The translations under genes and the position numbers were made by a program. The notes under the pieces were generated by a model. It saw only the letters and a program-made list of their open reading frames with translations. It was not told the origin of the DNA and did no database searches. 36,266 nucleotides of DNA from Alistipes sp. (GTDB lineage Bacteria > Bacillota > Clostridia > Oscillospirales > Ruminococcaceae), in contig JAMPAJ010000009.1 in the NCBI GenBank assembly GCA_023667265.1, positions 1 through 36,266 of the forward strand. The letters are read 5' to 3'. Below, one piece after another: positions 15,907 through 23,920 of the stretch (position 1 is the stretch's first letter; each line of letters begins with the position of its first letter).

Positions 15907-17247
15907 ATGGCTTTGAATATAAAGCGTCCTAACGGCACTGAGGATGTTCTTCCTAAAAATGTCCACAAGTGGCACACCGTTGAAAAAATTGTACGGGATG
16001 TTGCGACCTCCTTCGGCTTCGGGGAAATAAGAGTCCCCACCTTTGAAAACACCGACCTTTTCCTCCGCTCCGTAGGCGAGACCACTGACGTTGTGCAGAA
16101 GGAAATGTATACGGTCATGGCGAAGGAATCCAAGTTCACGCTCCGTCCCGAGGGTACAGCAGGAACTATCCGCGCTATGCTCCAGAACGGTCTCCTCAAC
16201 GAGGCGCTTCCACAGCGAGTTTTCTACATTCTTTCATGCTTCCGCCATGAGAGACCGCAGGCAGGACGTCTCCGCGAGTTCCACCAATTCGGAGTGGAAA
16301 TGGCTGGAAGTCCTTCCCCTGCCGCTGATGCAGAGGTCATTTCACTGGCTAATACTATCCTCAACCGTCTGGGGATCAGAAATATTATGCTGTACATCAA
16401 CTCCATAGGCTGTCCCACCTGCCGCGCTAAGTATCACGAGGCTCTGCGCAGCTATTTTGAGGCACGCAAGGACGAGCTTTGCGACACCTGCCGCGAGCGT
16501 CTCGTAAAAAATCCCATGCGTATTCTGGACTGCAAAAGCCCTATATGCCAGGAAATCGGCAAGGACGCACCGGTCATCATCGACTATCTCTGCGACGAAT
16601 GCAGCGATCACTTCGAGAGCCTGAAAAAATACCTCACGAAGCTGAATATCGAGTTCCAGGTAAATCCTCGTATCGTCCGCGGACTTGACTACTACACAAA
16701 GACCGTTTTCGAGTTTGTCACCACCGAGATCGGCGCGCAGGGCACTGTCTGCGGCGGCGGACGTTACGACGGTCTCATTGAACAGCTTAGCGGTCAGCGT
16801 ACTCCCGCTCTCGGCTTCGGAATGGGTCTGGAAAGACTGCTTCTTGTCATGGAAAAGCAGGGATGCGACTTCCTGCCGGAGAAAAAATGCGACATCTACT
16901 TCGCGACTATGGGCGATAACGCTCTGGAAAAGGCTATGGAGCTGTCGGCGATCCTCCGGGGCTACGGCTACTTTGCGGAGTTCGACATGATGGGCAGAGG
17001 TCTCAAGGCGCAGATGAAATACGCAAACAAGATCGGCGCGGTATTTACCGTTGTTCTGGGCGATAACGAGCTGGAGAGCGGAAAAGTGCGCCTGAAAGAA
17101 ATGGAAAAGGGCGGCGAAACGGAGCTTGCACTTGACGATAAATTTGCTCTGAACTTTGAGGAGCTTTACTTTAATAAGGTTATGGAACAGCTTGACGTGG
17201 AGGACAAAACAGGTCCGCTGTTCTCATTCAACGGAGGAGAGAATTAA
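15907..17247 (+). CDS. hisS: Histidyl-tRNA synthetase
   Basis: A 446-residue class II synthetase that charges tRNA-His. Visible motifs: the N-terminal KRPNGTEDVLP, motif 2 FRHERPQAGRLREFHQFGVE, the histidine-binding GLDYYTKTVFEF and motif 3 GFGMGLERLLLVM. A C-terminal anticodon-binding domain follows. Length and order are normal for bacterial HisRS. The ribosome site AAGAAAGGTTG lies close to the preceding terminator, leaving no room for a T-box leader. It is one base from aspS, the common Firmicutes hisS-aspS pair. Confidence 0.97.
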   Translation: MALNIKRPNGTEDVLPKNVHKWHTVEKIVRDVATSFGFGEIRVPTFENTDLFLRSVGETTDVVQKEMYTVMAKESKFTLRPEGTAGTIRAMLQNGLLNEALPQRVFYILSCFRHERPQAGRLREFHQFGVEMAGSPSPAADAEVISLANTILNRLGIRNIMLYINSIGCPTCRAKYHEALRSYFEARKDELCDTCRERLVKNPMRILDCKSPICQEIGKDAPVIIDYLCDECSDHFESLKKYLTKLNIEFQVNPRIVRGLDYYTKTVFEFVTTEIGAQGTVCGGGRYDGLIEQLSGQRTPALGFGMGLERLLLVMEKQGCDFLPEKKCDIYFATMGDNALEKAMELSAILRGYGYFAEFDMMGRGLKAQMKYANKIGAVFTVVLGDNELESGKVRLKEMEKGGETELALDDKFALNFEELYFNKVMEQLDVEDKTGPLFSFNGGEN

Positions 17248-17248
17248 A

Positions 17249-19021
17249 ATGGCAGATTCCATGAAAGGGCTGAAAAGAACCCATTACTGCGGCGAAGTTA
17301 CAGAAATTGGTCAGGAGGTCGTTGTAGGCGGCTTTGCCGAGCGCGTGCGCGATAAGGGCGGAGTTATCTTTATTGTTCTACGCGACAGAACAGGCGTTGT
17401 GCAGCTCGCTTTCAATGACAAGACAGATGCTTCTGTGTTCGAGAAGGCTTCCTCATGTAAGAGCGAGTATGTTCTTATGGCAAAGGGTACGGTAATTGAA
17501 CGCGAGAGCAAGAATGATAAGCTGAAAACAGGTAATGTTGAGATTTTCGTCACTGACCTGCGTATTCTCTCAAAGGCGCAGACTCCGCCTTTTGAAATCA
17601 CTGCCGAGACAAAGGTGAATGAGGAGCTGAGACTGAAATACAGGTATCTCGATCTCCGTCGTGAGCCGCTCCAGCAGAACATAATCCGCCGTCACGAGAT
17701 CGCGCGCGTTACCCGTGAATATTTCTACGAGAACGGCTTCCTGGAAATCGAAACTCCTATGATGATGAAGTCCACTCCAGAGGGCGCTCGCGACTATCTC
17801 ATTCCCTCCCGTGTACACCCCGGAAAATTCTACGCTCTGCCGCAGTCTCCGCAGATCTACAAGCAGCTTCTGATGATTGCCGGCTATGACAGATATATTC
17901 AGCTTGCGCGCTGCTTCCGCGACGAGGATCTCCGTGCCGACAGACAGCCGGAGTTCACGCAGATCGACCTTGAAATGTCCTTCGTTGAGGCTGAGGATAT
18001 CCAGAGCTGTGTTGAAGGCTTTATCCAGCGTGTATTCAAGGAAGTCATCGGCGTGGACATTCCCCTGCCCCTGCCTCGTATCACCTTTGCAGACGCAATG
18101 AACCGCTACGGTTCGGACAAGCCCGACACAAGATTCGGCTTCGAGATACAGGACATCACCGACGCTGTGAAGGACATCGACTTCGTCGTTTTCAAGAGCG
18201 CAGTGGAGTCCGGCGGCTCTGTACGTGCTATCAATGTGAAAAACGGCGCGGCTACATATACCCGCAAGGAGATCGACAAGCTTGTTGACCATGCAAAGGG
18301 CATCGGCGCAAAGGGTCTTGCCTACATTCGCTGGGCTGACGAGCCGAATTGCAGCTTTAAGAAATTCCTTGGTGAGGGTGACCTGGAAAAAATTTGCACA
18401 GCTGTTGGCGCTGAACAGGGAGATCTCGTGCTTATCTGTGCCGACAGGACAAAGACGGTTCTGTCAACTCTCGGCGCTCTGAGACTTATCTGCGGCAAAA
18501 AGCTTGACGTGATCGACGAGGACAAGTACAACTTCCTGTGGATAACCGAAATGCCTTTCTTCGAGTACGACGAGGACAGCAGCACATGGGTTGCTGCTCA
18601 TCATCCTTTCACTATGCCCATGGAGGAGTGCATGGATTACCTCGACAGCGACCCGGCAAATGTCCGTGCTAAGGCGTGGGATCTGGTTCTCAACGGAACT
18701 GAGCTTTCCAGTGGCTCGATGCGTATAACTGATTTTGAGCTTCAGCAGCGTATGTTCGAGGCTTTGGGTATGACCGATGAGGAGATCCAAGCTAAATTTG
18801 GCTTTCTGGTTGATGCTTACCGTTACGCAGCGCCGCCTCACGGTGGAATGGGAATCGGACTGGATCGTCTGGCAATGATAATGTGCAAGGCTGACAGTCT
18901 CCGTGACGTTACTGCATTCCCGAAGGTACAGAATGCCAGCGAGCTCATGTCAGAGTGTCCGTCAGTTGTGGACAATGCCAACCTGGAGGTTCTCGGCATC
19001 CAGGTCACTGAACAGGAATAA
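17249..19021 (+). CDS. aspS: Aspartyl-tRNA synthetase, bacterial type
   Basis: A 590-residue class II synthetase charging tRNA-Asp. An N-terminal OB-fold anticodon domain (~15-115) leads to the catalytic core with FLEIETPMM and RCFRDEDLRADRQPEFTQID (motif 2). A GAD-type insertion lies in the middle, and GIGLDRLAMIM is motif 3 near the C-terminus. The start at 17249 (MADSMKG) is chosen over the longer open frame because an ACGGAGGAGAG site precedes it and it sits one base after the hisS stop. The downstream terminator at 19037 ends the unit. Confidence 0.97.
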   Translation: MADSMKGLKRTHYCGEVTEIGQEVVVGGFAERVRDKGGVIFIVLRDRTGVVQLAFNDKTDASVFEKASSCKSEYVLMAKGTVIERESKNDKLKTGNVEIFVTDLRILSKAQTPPFEITAETKVNEELRLKYRYLDLRREPLQQNIIRRHEIARVTREYFYENGFLEIETPMMMKSTPEGARDYLIPSRVHPGKFYALPQSPQIYKQLLMIAGYDRYIQLARCFRDEDLRADRQPEFTQIDLEMSFVEAEDIQSCVEGFIQRVFKEVIGVDIPLPLPRITFADAMNRYGSDKPDTRFGFEIQDITDAVKDIDFVVFKSAVESGGSVRAINVKNGAATYTRKEIDKLVDHAKGIGAKGLAYIRWADEPNCSFKKFLGEGDLEKICTAVGAEQGDLVLICADRTKTVLSTLGALRLICGKKLDVIDEDKYNFLWITEMPFFEYDEDSSTWVAAHHPFTMPMEECMDYLDSDPANVRAKAWDLVLNGTELSSGSMRITDFELQQRMFEALGMTDEEIQAKFGFLVDAYRYAAPPHGGMGIGLDRLAMIMCKADSLRDVTAFPKVQNASELMSECPSVVDNANLEVLGIQVTEQE

Positions 19022-19036
19022 AAACTATAAAAAGTT

Positions 19037-19067
19037 ACAGCATCGCAGAAATGCGGTGCTGTTTTTT
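19037..19067 (+). terminator. Intrinsic terminator after aspS
   Basis: An 11-base-pair stem (19037-19047 with 19052-19062, one G-U pair) followed by six T. The next gene starts only 11 bases later, so read-through or an internal promoter must supply it. Confidence 0.88.
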
Positions 19068-19078
19068 CGGAGAAATAT

Positions 19079-20017
19079 ATGAAAAATCCCTTTATTTTTT
19101 CACTGGACAACAAACGTTATCACACCCTGAATTACCACTATAAGACCGTATATGGCGAAAAACTACATAAAGCTGTTATCGACTGCGGATTCACCTGCCC
19201 TAATATTGACGGCATAGCAGGCACAGGCGGCTGCATCTTCTGCGACGGCGGCAGCGGATACTTCACCCAAAATGGAATTTCGGTTTCAGAGCAGCTTGAG
19301 CTGGAGTGGAGGAGGATAAGCAAAAGAAGCGGAGACGTTCCGATCATTGCCTATTTTCAGGCAAATACCAATACATATGCCCCAGTGGAAAGGCTGCGGA
19401 AAATATATGAGGAGGCGTTGGCATTTCCTCATGTGAAAGGGCTTTCGATCGGAACGCGCGCTGACTGCCTGCCGAAAGACGTGCTTGATCTGCTGACTGA
19501 GCTGAACCAGAAAACGCTGCTCACCGTGGAGCTCGGAATGCAGTCTGTACACGAGGAAACCATAAACTCCATAAATCGCGGCTACTCCCATGAAGAGTTC
19601 AAAAACGGCTATTTTAAGCTAAAAAAACGTGGTATAAGATTATGCCTGCACATCATAAACGGTTTACCGGGAGAGACGCCGGAAATGATGATCGAAAGCG
19701 CGCGCCAGGCTGGCAGGCTTCGTCCGGATGGCGTAAAGTTGCAAATGCTTCATGTCATACAGGGAACGCGGCTTGCGGAAATGTTCGGGAATGGCAAATT
19801 TACACTGATGAGCCGAGAGCAATATATTGACATAATTGTCCGCCAATTGGAGACACTTCCTCCCGAAACAGTGATCGAGCGCATCACCGGAGACGGCGAT
19901 AAATTAAAGCTGATCGCGCCGATGTGGAGCGCCGACAAAATCGCTGTACTCGGCGGAATTGATAAAGCCCTTGCGGAAAGAGATACCTTCCAGGGCAGGC
20001 TTTTTACTGGAATATAG
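19079..20017 (+). CDS. Radical SAM protein, TIGR01212/YtqA family
   Basis: A 312-residue radical SAM enzyme of the YtqA/YhcC type. The iron-sulfur cysteines have the family's long spacing: DCGFTCPN, then GGCIFC, a CX(n)CX2C variant rather than CX3CX2C. Further family blocks are YFQANTNTYAP, GTRADCLP, ELGMQSVHEET, NRGYSHEEF and HIINGLPGET. The biological reaction is not settled for most members; related proteins act in tRNA modification or sulfur insertion. It has a GGAGA ribosome site within the 11 bases after the aspS terminator. It converges with the P-type ATPase gene. Confidence 0.9.
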   Translation: MKNPFIFSLDNKRYHTLNYHYKTVYGEKLHKAVIDCGFTCPNIDGIAGTGGCIFCDGGSGYFTQNGISVSEQLELEWRRISKRSGDVPIIAYFQANTNTYAPVERLRKIYEEALAFPHVKGLSIGTRADCLPKDVLDLLTELNQKTLLTVELGMQSVHEETINSINRGYSHEEFKNGYFKLKKRGIRLCLHIINGLPGETPEMMIESARQAGRLRPDGVKLQMLHVIQGTRLAEMFGNGKFTLMSREQYIDIIVRQLETLPPETVIERITGDGDKLKLIAPMWSADKIAVLGGIDKALAERDTFQGRLFTGI

Positions 20018-20020
20018 AGA

Positions 20021-20053
20021 AAAACCGCACAGAACAAAAATCTGTGCGGTTTT
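20021..20053. terminator. Bidirectional intrinsic terminator
   Basis: A perfect 13-base-pair stem (20021-20033 with 20041-20053) with A-run before and T-run after. It is shared by the convergent radical SAM and P-type ATPase genes. Confidence 0.92.
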
Positions 20054-20057
20054 GATT

Positions 20058-22532
20058 TTATGATTTTTTCTGACTTTTTGTATTGAGCGCCCTGACGGAA
20101 TTGAGGATCAGCAGCATTGCCGTTCCGGAGTCCGCAAAAACAGCCAGCCACATATTCGGGTGACCAAGAAGTCCCAAGATAAGTACTACAGCCTTTATCG
20201 CAAGGGCAAAAATGATGTTCTCATAGGAAATTCGCAGAGTCTTATCGGCAATTTTCTTTGCTGAAACAACAGATTCCGGCTCGCTGCTCATGAACACTGC
20301 ATCCGCAGCCTCGAGAGCCAGATCCGCTCCGGTCTGCATAGCGCCTCCGATATCCGCTCCTGCGAGAACAGGCGCGTCGTTTATGCCGTCGCCGACGAAC
20401 ATTACCGAGCCCTTTTCCTGTCGAATATTGTTCAGCTCCGCCAGCTTATCGTCAGGCATAAGTCCGCCTCTTACTGTGTCGAGACCAAGCTGTTTTCCCA
20501 CAGCTTCGGCATTTTCCGGCTTATCTCCGGTGAGCATAGCCGTGTGGATACCCATTGCTCTGAGCTCCGCAATGGCAGCTCCGGAGGTCGCCTTCACGGA
20601 ATCCGAAACCACGATTCTGCCATGGACTTTTCCATCCACAGCTACAAAAACTACGCTTCCCGTCGAAGTCTTAGGCAGCTTCGGCATGGAAATATTTTTC
20701 TCGGTCATCATTTTTTCACTGCCGCAGAAAATCTCCCTGCCTTCAAGAACCGCATACACGCCTCTTCCGGCTGCTTCACCTGATCTCTCTGGCTCGGAAA
20801 TAACTATATTCCGCGAATTACAATAATCTGCAATGCTCTTTGCAACAGGGTGTGACGACACGCTTTCACAGCTTCCGCATATCCTGAGAAGCTCAGCCTC
20901 ATCCATATCGCCGCAAAGCGCAATATCAGTTACAGAAAAGCTGCCGTTTGTGAGCGTTCCGGTTTTGTCGAAAATAACTGATTTTACCTTTGCAAGAGCC
21001 TCTATTGCATTTCCGCCCTTAAAGAGTATTCCAAGCTTTGAAGCTGCTCCGATGCCCGAAAAATAGGCAAGAGGCACACTGAGCACCAGTGCGCAGGGAC
21101 AGCTGATGACCAGGAAAGTGAGCGCTGAATATATCCATTTTGACGGATCGTGAGTTATCAGTGAGCCAAGAACAGCCGTCAGCAACGCAGCCGCAATGAC
21201 AAGGGGCGTATAGATTCTGGAAAATCTGGTAATAAAGCGGTCAATCTGAGGTTTTTCGGCGGTTGCGTCCTCAACAGCCTGAGCAATTTTGGAAATCATA
21301 GAATCAGCGGCGGCAGCAGTTGCACGAAGCGTTACCGTCTCCGCAAGATTTATGCAGCCGGACATAACGCAGTCGCCGGGCTGAATCCGCACTGGAACAG
21401 GCTCGCCGTTAACTGCTGATGTGTCGATTCTGGATTCGCCGGACTCAACAATACCGTCGGCAGCAATGCGCTCGCCTGCCTTGATACGAATAATATCGCC
21501 TATCTCAATTCTGTCCGCGTCCATTCTTACGAATTCGCCATTCCGCAGCACATCAGCCTCGTCTACACGGAGAGACGCGATGTCAGTGATCGCCTTTCGA
21601 CTCCGGGACACGGCAAAATCCTCAAAAAGCTCGCCTATGCGGAAGAAAAGAACGACGCCCACAGCCTCGGCGTACTCACCGAGAATAAATGCACCTATAG
21701 TAGCGATGGTCATGAGAAAATTCTCGTCGAAAATATTTCCCTTTGAAACGTTTTTCACCGTCGCGATCAGAACGTTATATCCCATAAGCAGATATGCAGC
21801 TATGTACAGTGCAAGGTAAACAGGGAAAATATGCACCGTATGCTGAACTATCAGCGCGCCTGCGAAGAGCAGAACCCCTGCAATGAGCATAAACAGCGGC
21901 ATTTTTGAACTGTCGCTGCGCTCATGGGAATGGTGGTCGTGTTCATGACATCCACAATGGTCATCATGGCAGTGTTCATGATGCTCGTGATCGCCGCAGT
22001 GGCAGTCCTCATCATGGCAATGTCCGTGCTCTTGCTTATGTTCGTGATGCTCATGTCCAGCCGCTCCCATGGGGACGATCTCCACGCCTGCTTCAATTTT
22101 TCCGGCAAGCTCGTTTATCTTCTCCAGCAGCTCATCGGAAAGCTCTCCGCTTATCTTGATTTTCCGCATCGGGAAATTAAGCACAGCCTTTTCGACTTCG
22201 TCAAGACGGTTTATTGCTTCCTCGATTTTGCCGCCGCAGTGTGCGCAGCCGAGATTTTTTACCTCGTAGGTTTTCTCCGTATGACGGTGTTCATGGTGAT
22301 GCTCGCTGCCCTTTGCGCCAACGGGGACGATCTCCACACCTGCTTCAATTTTTCCGGCAAGCTCGTTTATCTTCTCCAGCAGCTCATCGGAAAGCTCTCC
22401 GCTTATCTTGATTTTCCGCATCGGGAAATTAAGCACAGCCTTTTCGACTTCGTCAAGACGGTTTATTGCTTCCTCGATTTTGCCGCCGCAGTGTGCGCAG
22501 CCGAGATTTTTTATCTCATAAGTTTTTTCCAT
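20058..22532 (-). CDS. Zinc/cadmium-translocating P1B-type ATPase with duplicated metal-binding domain
   Basis: An 824-residue metal pump of the ZntA/CadA type. Two nearly identical heavy-metal-associated domains open it, each with GCAHC (Cys12/15 and Cys96/99). A strongly His/Asp-rich stretch follows, then the membrane and catalytic regions: SCPCALVLSVPLA, DKTGTLT, SSHPVAKSIA and GDGINDAPVL. The C-terminal helix motif FADSGTAMLLILNSVRAL fits Zn/Cd rather than Cu pumps. The start at 22532 (MEKTYEIKN) is chosen because AGGAGTG precedes it; the upstream ATG at 22550 lies inside the operator. It is probably repressed by an ArsR-family regulator encoded elsewhere and induced by excess metal. Confidence 0.94.
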   Translation of the reverse strand: MEKTYEIKNLGCAHCGGKIEEAINRLDEVEKAVLNFPMRKIKISGELSDELLEKINELAGKIEAGVEIVPVGAKGSEHHHEHRHTEKTYEVKNLGCAHCGGKIEEAINRLDEVEKAVLNFPMRKIKISGELSDELLEKINELAGKIEAGVEIVPMGAAGHEHHEHKQEHGHCHDEDCHCGDHEHHEHCHDDHCGCHEHDHHSHERSDSSKMPLFMLIAGVLLFAGALIVQHTVHIFPVYLALYIAAYLLMGYNVLIATVKNVSKGNIFDENFLMTIATIGAFILGEYAEAVGVVLFFRIGELFEDFAVSRSRKAITDIASLRVDEADVLRNGEFVRMDADRIEIGDIIRIKAGERIAADGIVESGESRIDTSAVNGEPVPVRIQPGDCVMSGCINLAETVTLRATAAAADSMISKIAQAVEDATAEKPQIDRFITRFSRIYTPLVIAAALLTAVLGSLITHDPSKWIYSALTFLVISCPCALVLSVPLAYFSGIGAASKLGILFKGGNAIEALAKVKSVIFDKTGTLTNGSFSVTDIALCGDMDEAELLRICGSCESVSSHPVAKSIADYCNSRNIVISEPERSGEAAGRGVYAVLEGREIFCGSEKMMTEKNISMPKLPKTSTGSVVFVAVDGKVHGRIVVSDSVKATSGAAIAELRAMGIHTAMLTGDKPENAEAVGKQLGLDTVRGGLMPDDKLAELNNIRQEKGSVMFVGDGINDAPVLAGADIGGAMQTGADLALEAADAVFMSSEPESVVSAKKIADKTLRISYENIIFALAIKAVVLILGLLGHPNMWLAVFADSGTAMLLILNSVRALNTKSQKKS
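22071..22532 (-). repeat. 252-base direct repeat encoding two metal-binding domains
   Basis: Two copies with a period of 252 bases (84 codons), about 22071-22280 and 22323-22532. They differ at only a few positions over roughly 200 bases. Synonymous positions are conserved too, so the duplication is recent or kept alike by gene conversion. Confidence 0.9.
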
Positions 22533-22546
22533 TAGTGACACTCCTG

Positions 22547-22570
22547 ACATATGAATATTTGTTCATATGT
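22547..22570 (-). promoter_or_regulatory. ArsR/SmtB-type operator
   Basis: A 9-6-9 perfect inverted repeat (ACATATGAA, six bases, TTCATATGT). It is close to the ATATGAACAAATATTCAT operators of CadC/CzrA/SmtB repressors. It sits between the -10 element and the ATPase start, where binding would block transcription. Confidence 0.85.
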
Positions 22571-22572
22571 TT

Positions 22573-22601
22573 ATAATATCACATTCCATTGGACTTGTCA
22601 A
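22573..22601 (-). promoter_or_regulatory. Promoter of the Zn/Cd ATPase gene
   Basis: On the minus strand: consensus TTGACA (22596-22601), a 17-base spacer, TATTAT (22573-22578), directly followed by the operator. The remaining gap to 22804 holds only an imperfect GC-rich stem-loop (about 22748-22781), perhaps the terminator of the next minus-strand gene. Confidence 0.85.
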
Positions 22602-22804
22602 TACATATTTCAAGTTAAAATAAAAAAATAAATCATTTCAGATATTCGTCATTATGCAGGAGATCTCTGTTACAATACTGTACCCTATCGAACTACGCGG
22701 TGTTCCGGACATGGCATTGTGCAGTTTCTTCTCCGGTATAAATTTTAGGCAACACAGCACGATCTACGCGCGGTGCTGCCTTAGTTAAGAAATATATCGT
22801 TTTA

Positions 22805-23107
22805 TCAGATAGAAATGCACAAATAGCCAAGCGCTTTTGAATAGAGCCGGCTGGGTCTTATTTTCTGGGAGATCAGTGTTTCGGCAAAGTCGACTGCATC
22901 CTCAATATCAGGTGAAAAATCAGGTATCGTCTCTTTTTCTCCAGCCTTCTGATCCTCAACCTCTATACCATATGTAACAGACTGCCTGCCGTTTTTCAGT
23001 ATCCGGGCAGCCGTAACCCTGTAGGACACCTTATTATCTCCGTAAACCTCCATATACACTGTGCGATCCCTTATCTCGCACCTGCTCCTGACTGTTGCTC
23101 CGAACAT
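22805..23107 (-). CDS. DUF6514-like small protein
   Basis: A 100-residue soluble protein: a beta-rich first half (VRSRCEIRDRTVYMEVYG, then a YGIEVED strand) and a C-terminal half with an acidic region and a helix ending in a Pro-containing RPSRLYSKALGYL motif. This resembles the DUF6514 family found in Clostridia, which has no known function. The start at 23107 is chosen because AAAGGAG precedes it; an ATG 18 bases upstream overlaps that ribosome site. It is a single gene with its own promoter at 23138. Confidence 0.65.
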   Translation of the reverse strand: MFGATVRSRCEIRDRTVYMEVYGDNKVSYRVTAARILKNGRQSVTYGIEVEDQKAGEKETIPDFSPDIEDAVDFAETLISQKIRPSRLYSKALGYLCISI

Positions 23108-23137
23108 TTCTCCGTCTCCTTTCAAAGATATAGTACT

Positions 23138-23166
23138 ATTATATCATAATAAAAGGCTCTTGTGAA
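23138..23166 (-). promoter_or_regulatory. Promoter of the DUF6514-like gene
   Basis: On the minus strand: TTCACA (23161-23166), a 17-base spacer, extended -10 TATAAT (23138-23143), about 30 bases upstream of the start codon. Confidence 0.7.
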
Positions 23167-23215
23167 CGGGTATTTTTTGCGGAAAAACAATAATTATTGT
23201 CGAAATGCAGATGCA

Positions 23216-23911
23216 CTATCTTCCATATACCTGCGTATATATCTTCTGCATCTGATAGTCAGTTTCCGCGATCCTTTCCGCACATTGCCGGAGCTCTTCC
23301 GAAATTTCGGGTGTAATTTCAGCCGAGGGCTTATATTTCAGCTGATGCTCAAGGCTTGCCCAGAAATCCATTGCAATGGTACGGATCTGGATCTCCACCG
23401 GGGCGTATTGTTTTTTGGCGGAAAGATGTACCGGAACATTCAGCACCAGATGATAGCTTCTGTAGCCGCTTGGCTTAGGATTTTTTATATAGTCCTTCTG
23501 TTTCAGAACAACAAAATCATCGCGCCTTGCAAGCATCTCTGCCAGCACATAAATGTCGTTTATATAGTAGCAGGTAACGCGTATTCCGGCAATGTCAAGC
23601 AGATTTTTACCGGCATTTTCCGGGGTAAAGGGTATGCCCTTCTTACTCAGCTTATTCATCATGGAATCGGCAGATTTCAGTCTGCTCTCAATGTTATGTA
23701 TGGGATTTCTCTGGAATTTTATATTAAACTCGTTATCTAAAATTCCAAGGTAGGTTTTCACAACCTCAATTGCCGACTCGTATAAATGAGCAAACTGCAT
23801 AAATTCCATAAAAGCCTGCGCCATTTTCTCCTGAGCCGTAGGACCTTTATCAACAACAGCCGGCAGCTGCTGGATGCCCTCTACAATAAAATCAATTTCT
23901 CTGTCCTTCAT
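23216..23911 (-). CDS. Small alarmone synthetase (RelQ/YjbM-type GTP pyrophosphokinase)
   Basis: A 231-residue RelA/SpoT synthetase-domain protein without hydrolase or regulatory domains. Motifs: DIAGIRVTCYYINDIYVLAE, KNPKPSGYRSYHLVL and VEIQIRTIAMDFWASLEHQL, the conserved catalytic and GTP-binding blocks of SAS1/RelQ enzymes. A C-terminal helix (ISEELRQCAERIAETDYQMQ) matches the tetramer-forming helices of that group. It makes (p)ppGpp from ATP and GTP/GDP in the cytoplasm. It starts nine bases after the GH2 stop with an AAGGAG site, so it is probably transcribed with the glycosidase gene. Confidence 0.92.
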   Translation of the reverse strand: MKDREIDFIVEGIQQLPAVVDKGPTAQEKMAQAFMEFMQFAHLYESAIEVVKTYLGILDNEFNIKFQRNPIHNIESRLKSADSMMNKLSKKGIPFTPENAGKNLLDIAGIRVTCYYINDIYVLAEMLARRDDFVVLKQKDYIKNPKPSGYRSYHLVLNVPVHLSAKKQYAPVEIQIRTIAMDFWASLEHQLKYKPSAEITPEISEELRQCAERIAETDYQMQKIYTQVYGR

Positions 23912-23920
23912 AGAATCTCC

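Noticed and set aside
15851-15907. A T-box leader for hisS
   Set aside because: Only 28 bases separate the terminator from the start codon, too short for a T-box, and no T-box core is seen.
17156-17248. An N-terminal extension of AspRS overlapping hisS
   Set aside because: The start at 17249 has a good ribosome site and matches the family N-terminus; the upstream part is hisS read in another frame.
21924-22535. A repeat-containing plus-strand open frame of 203 codons
   Set aside because: Its internal repeat is only the antisense of the duplicated metal-binding domains of the P-type ATPase.
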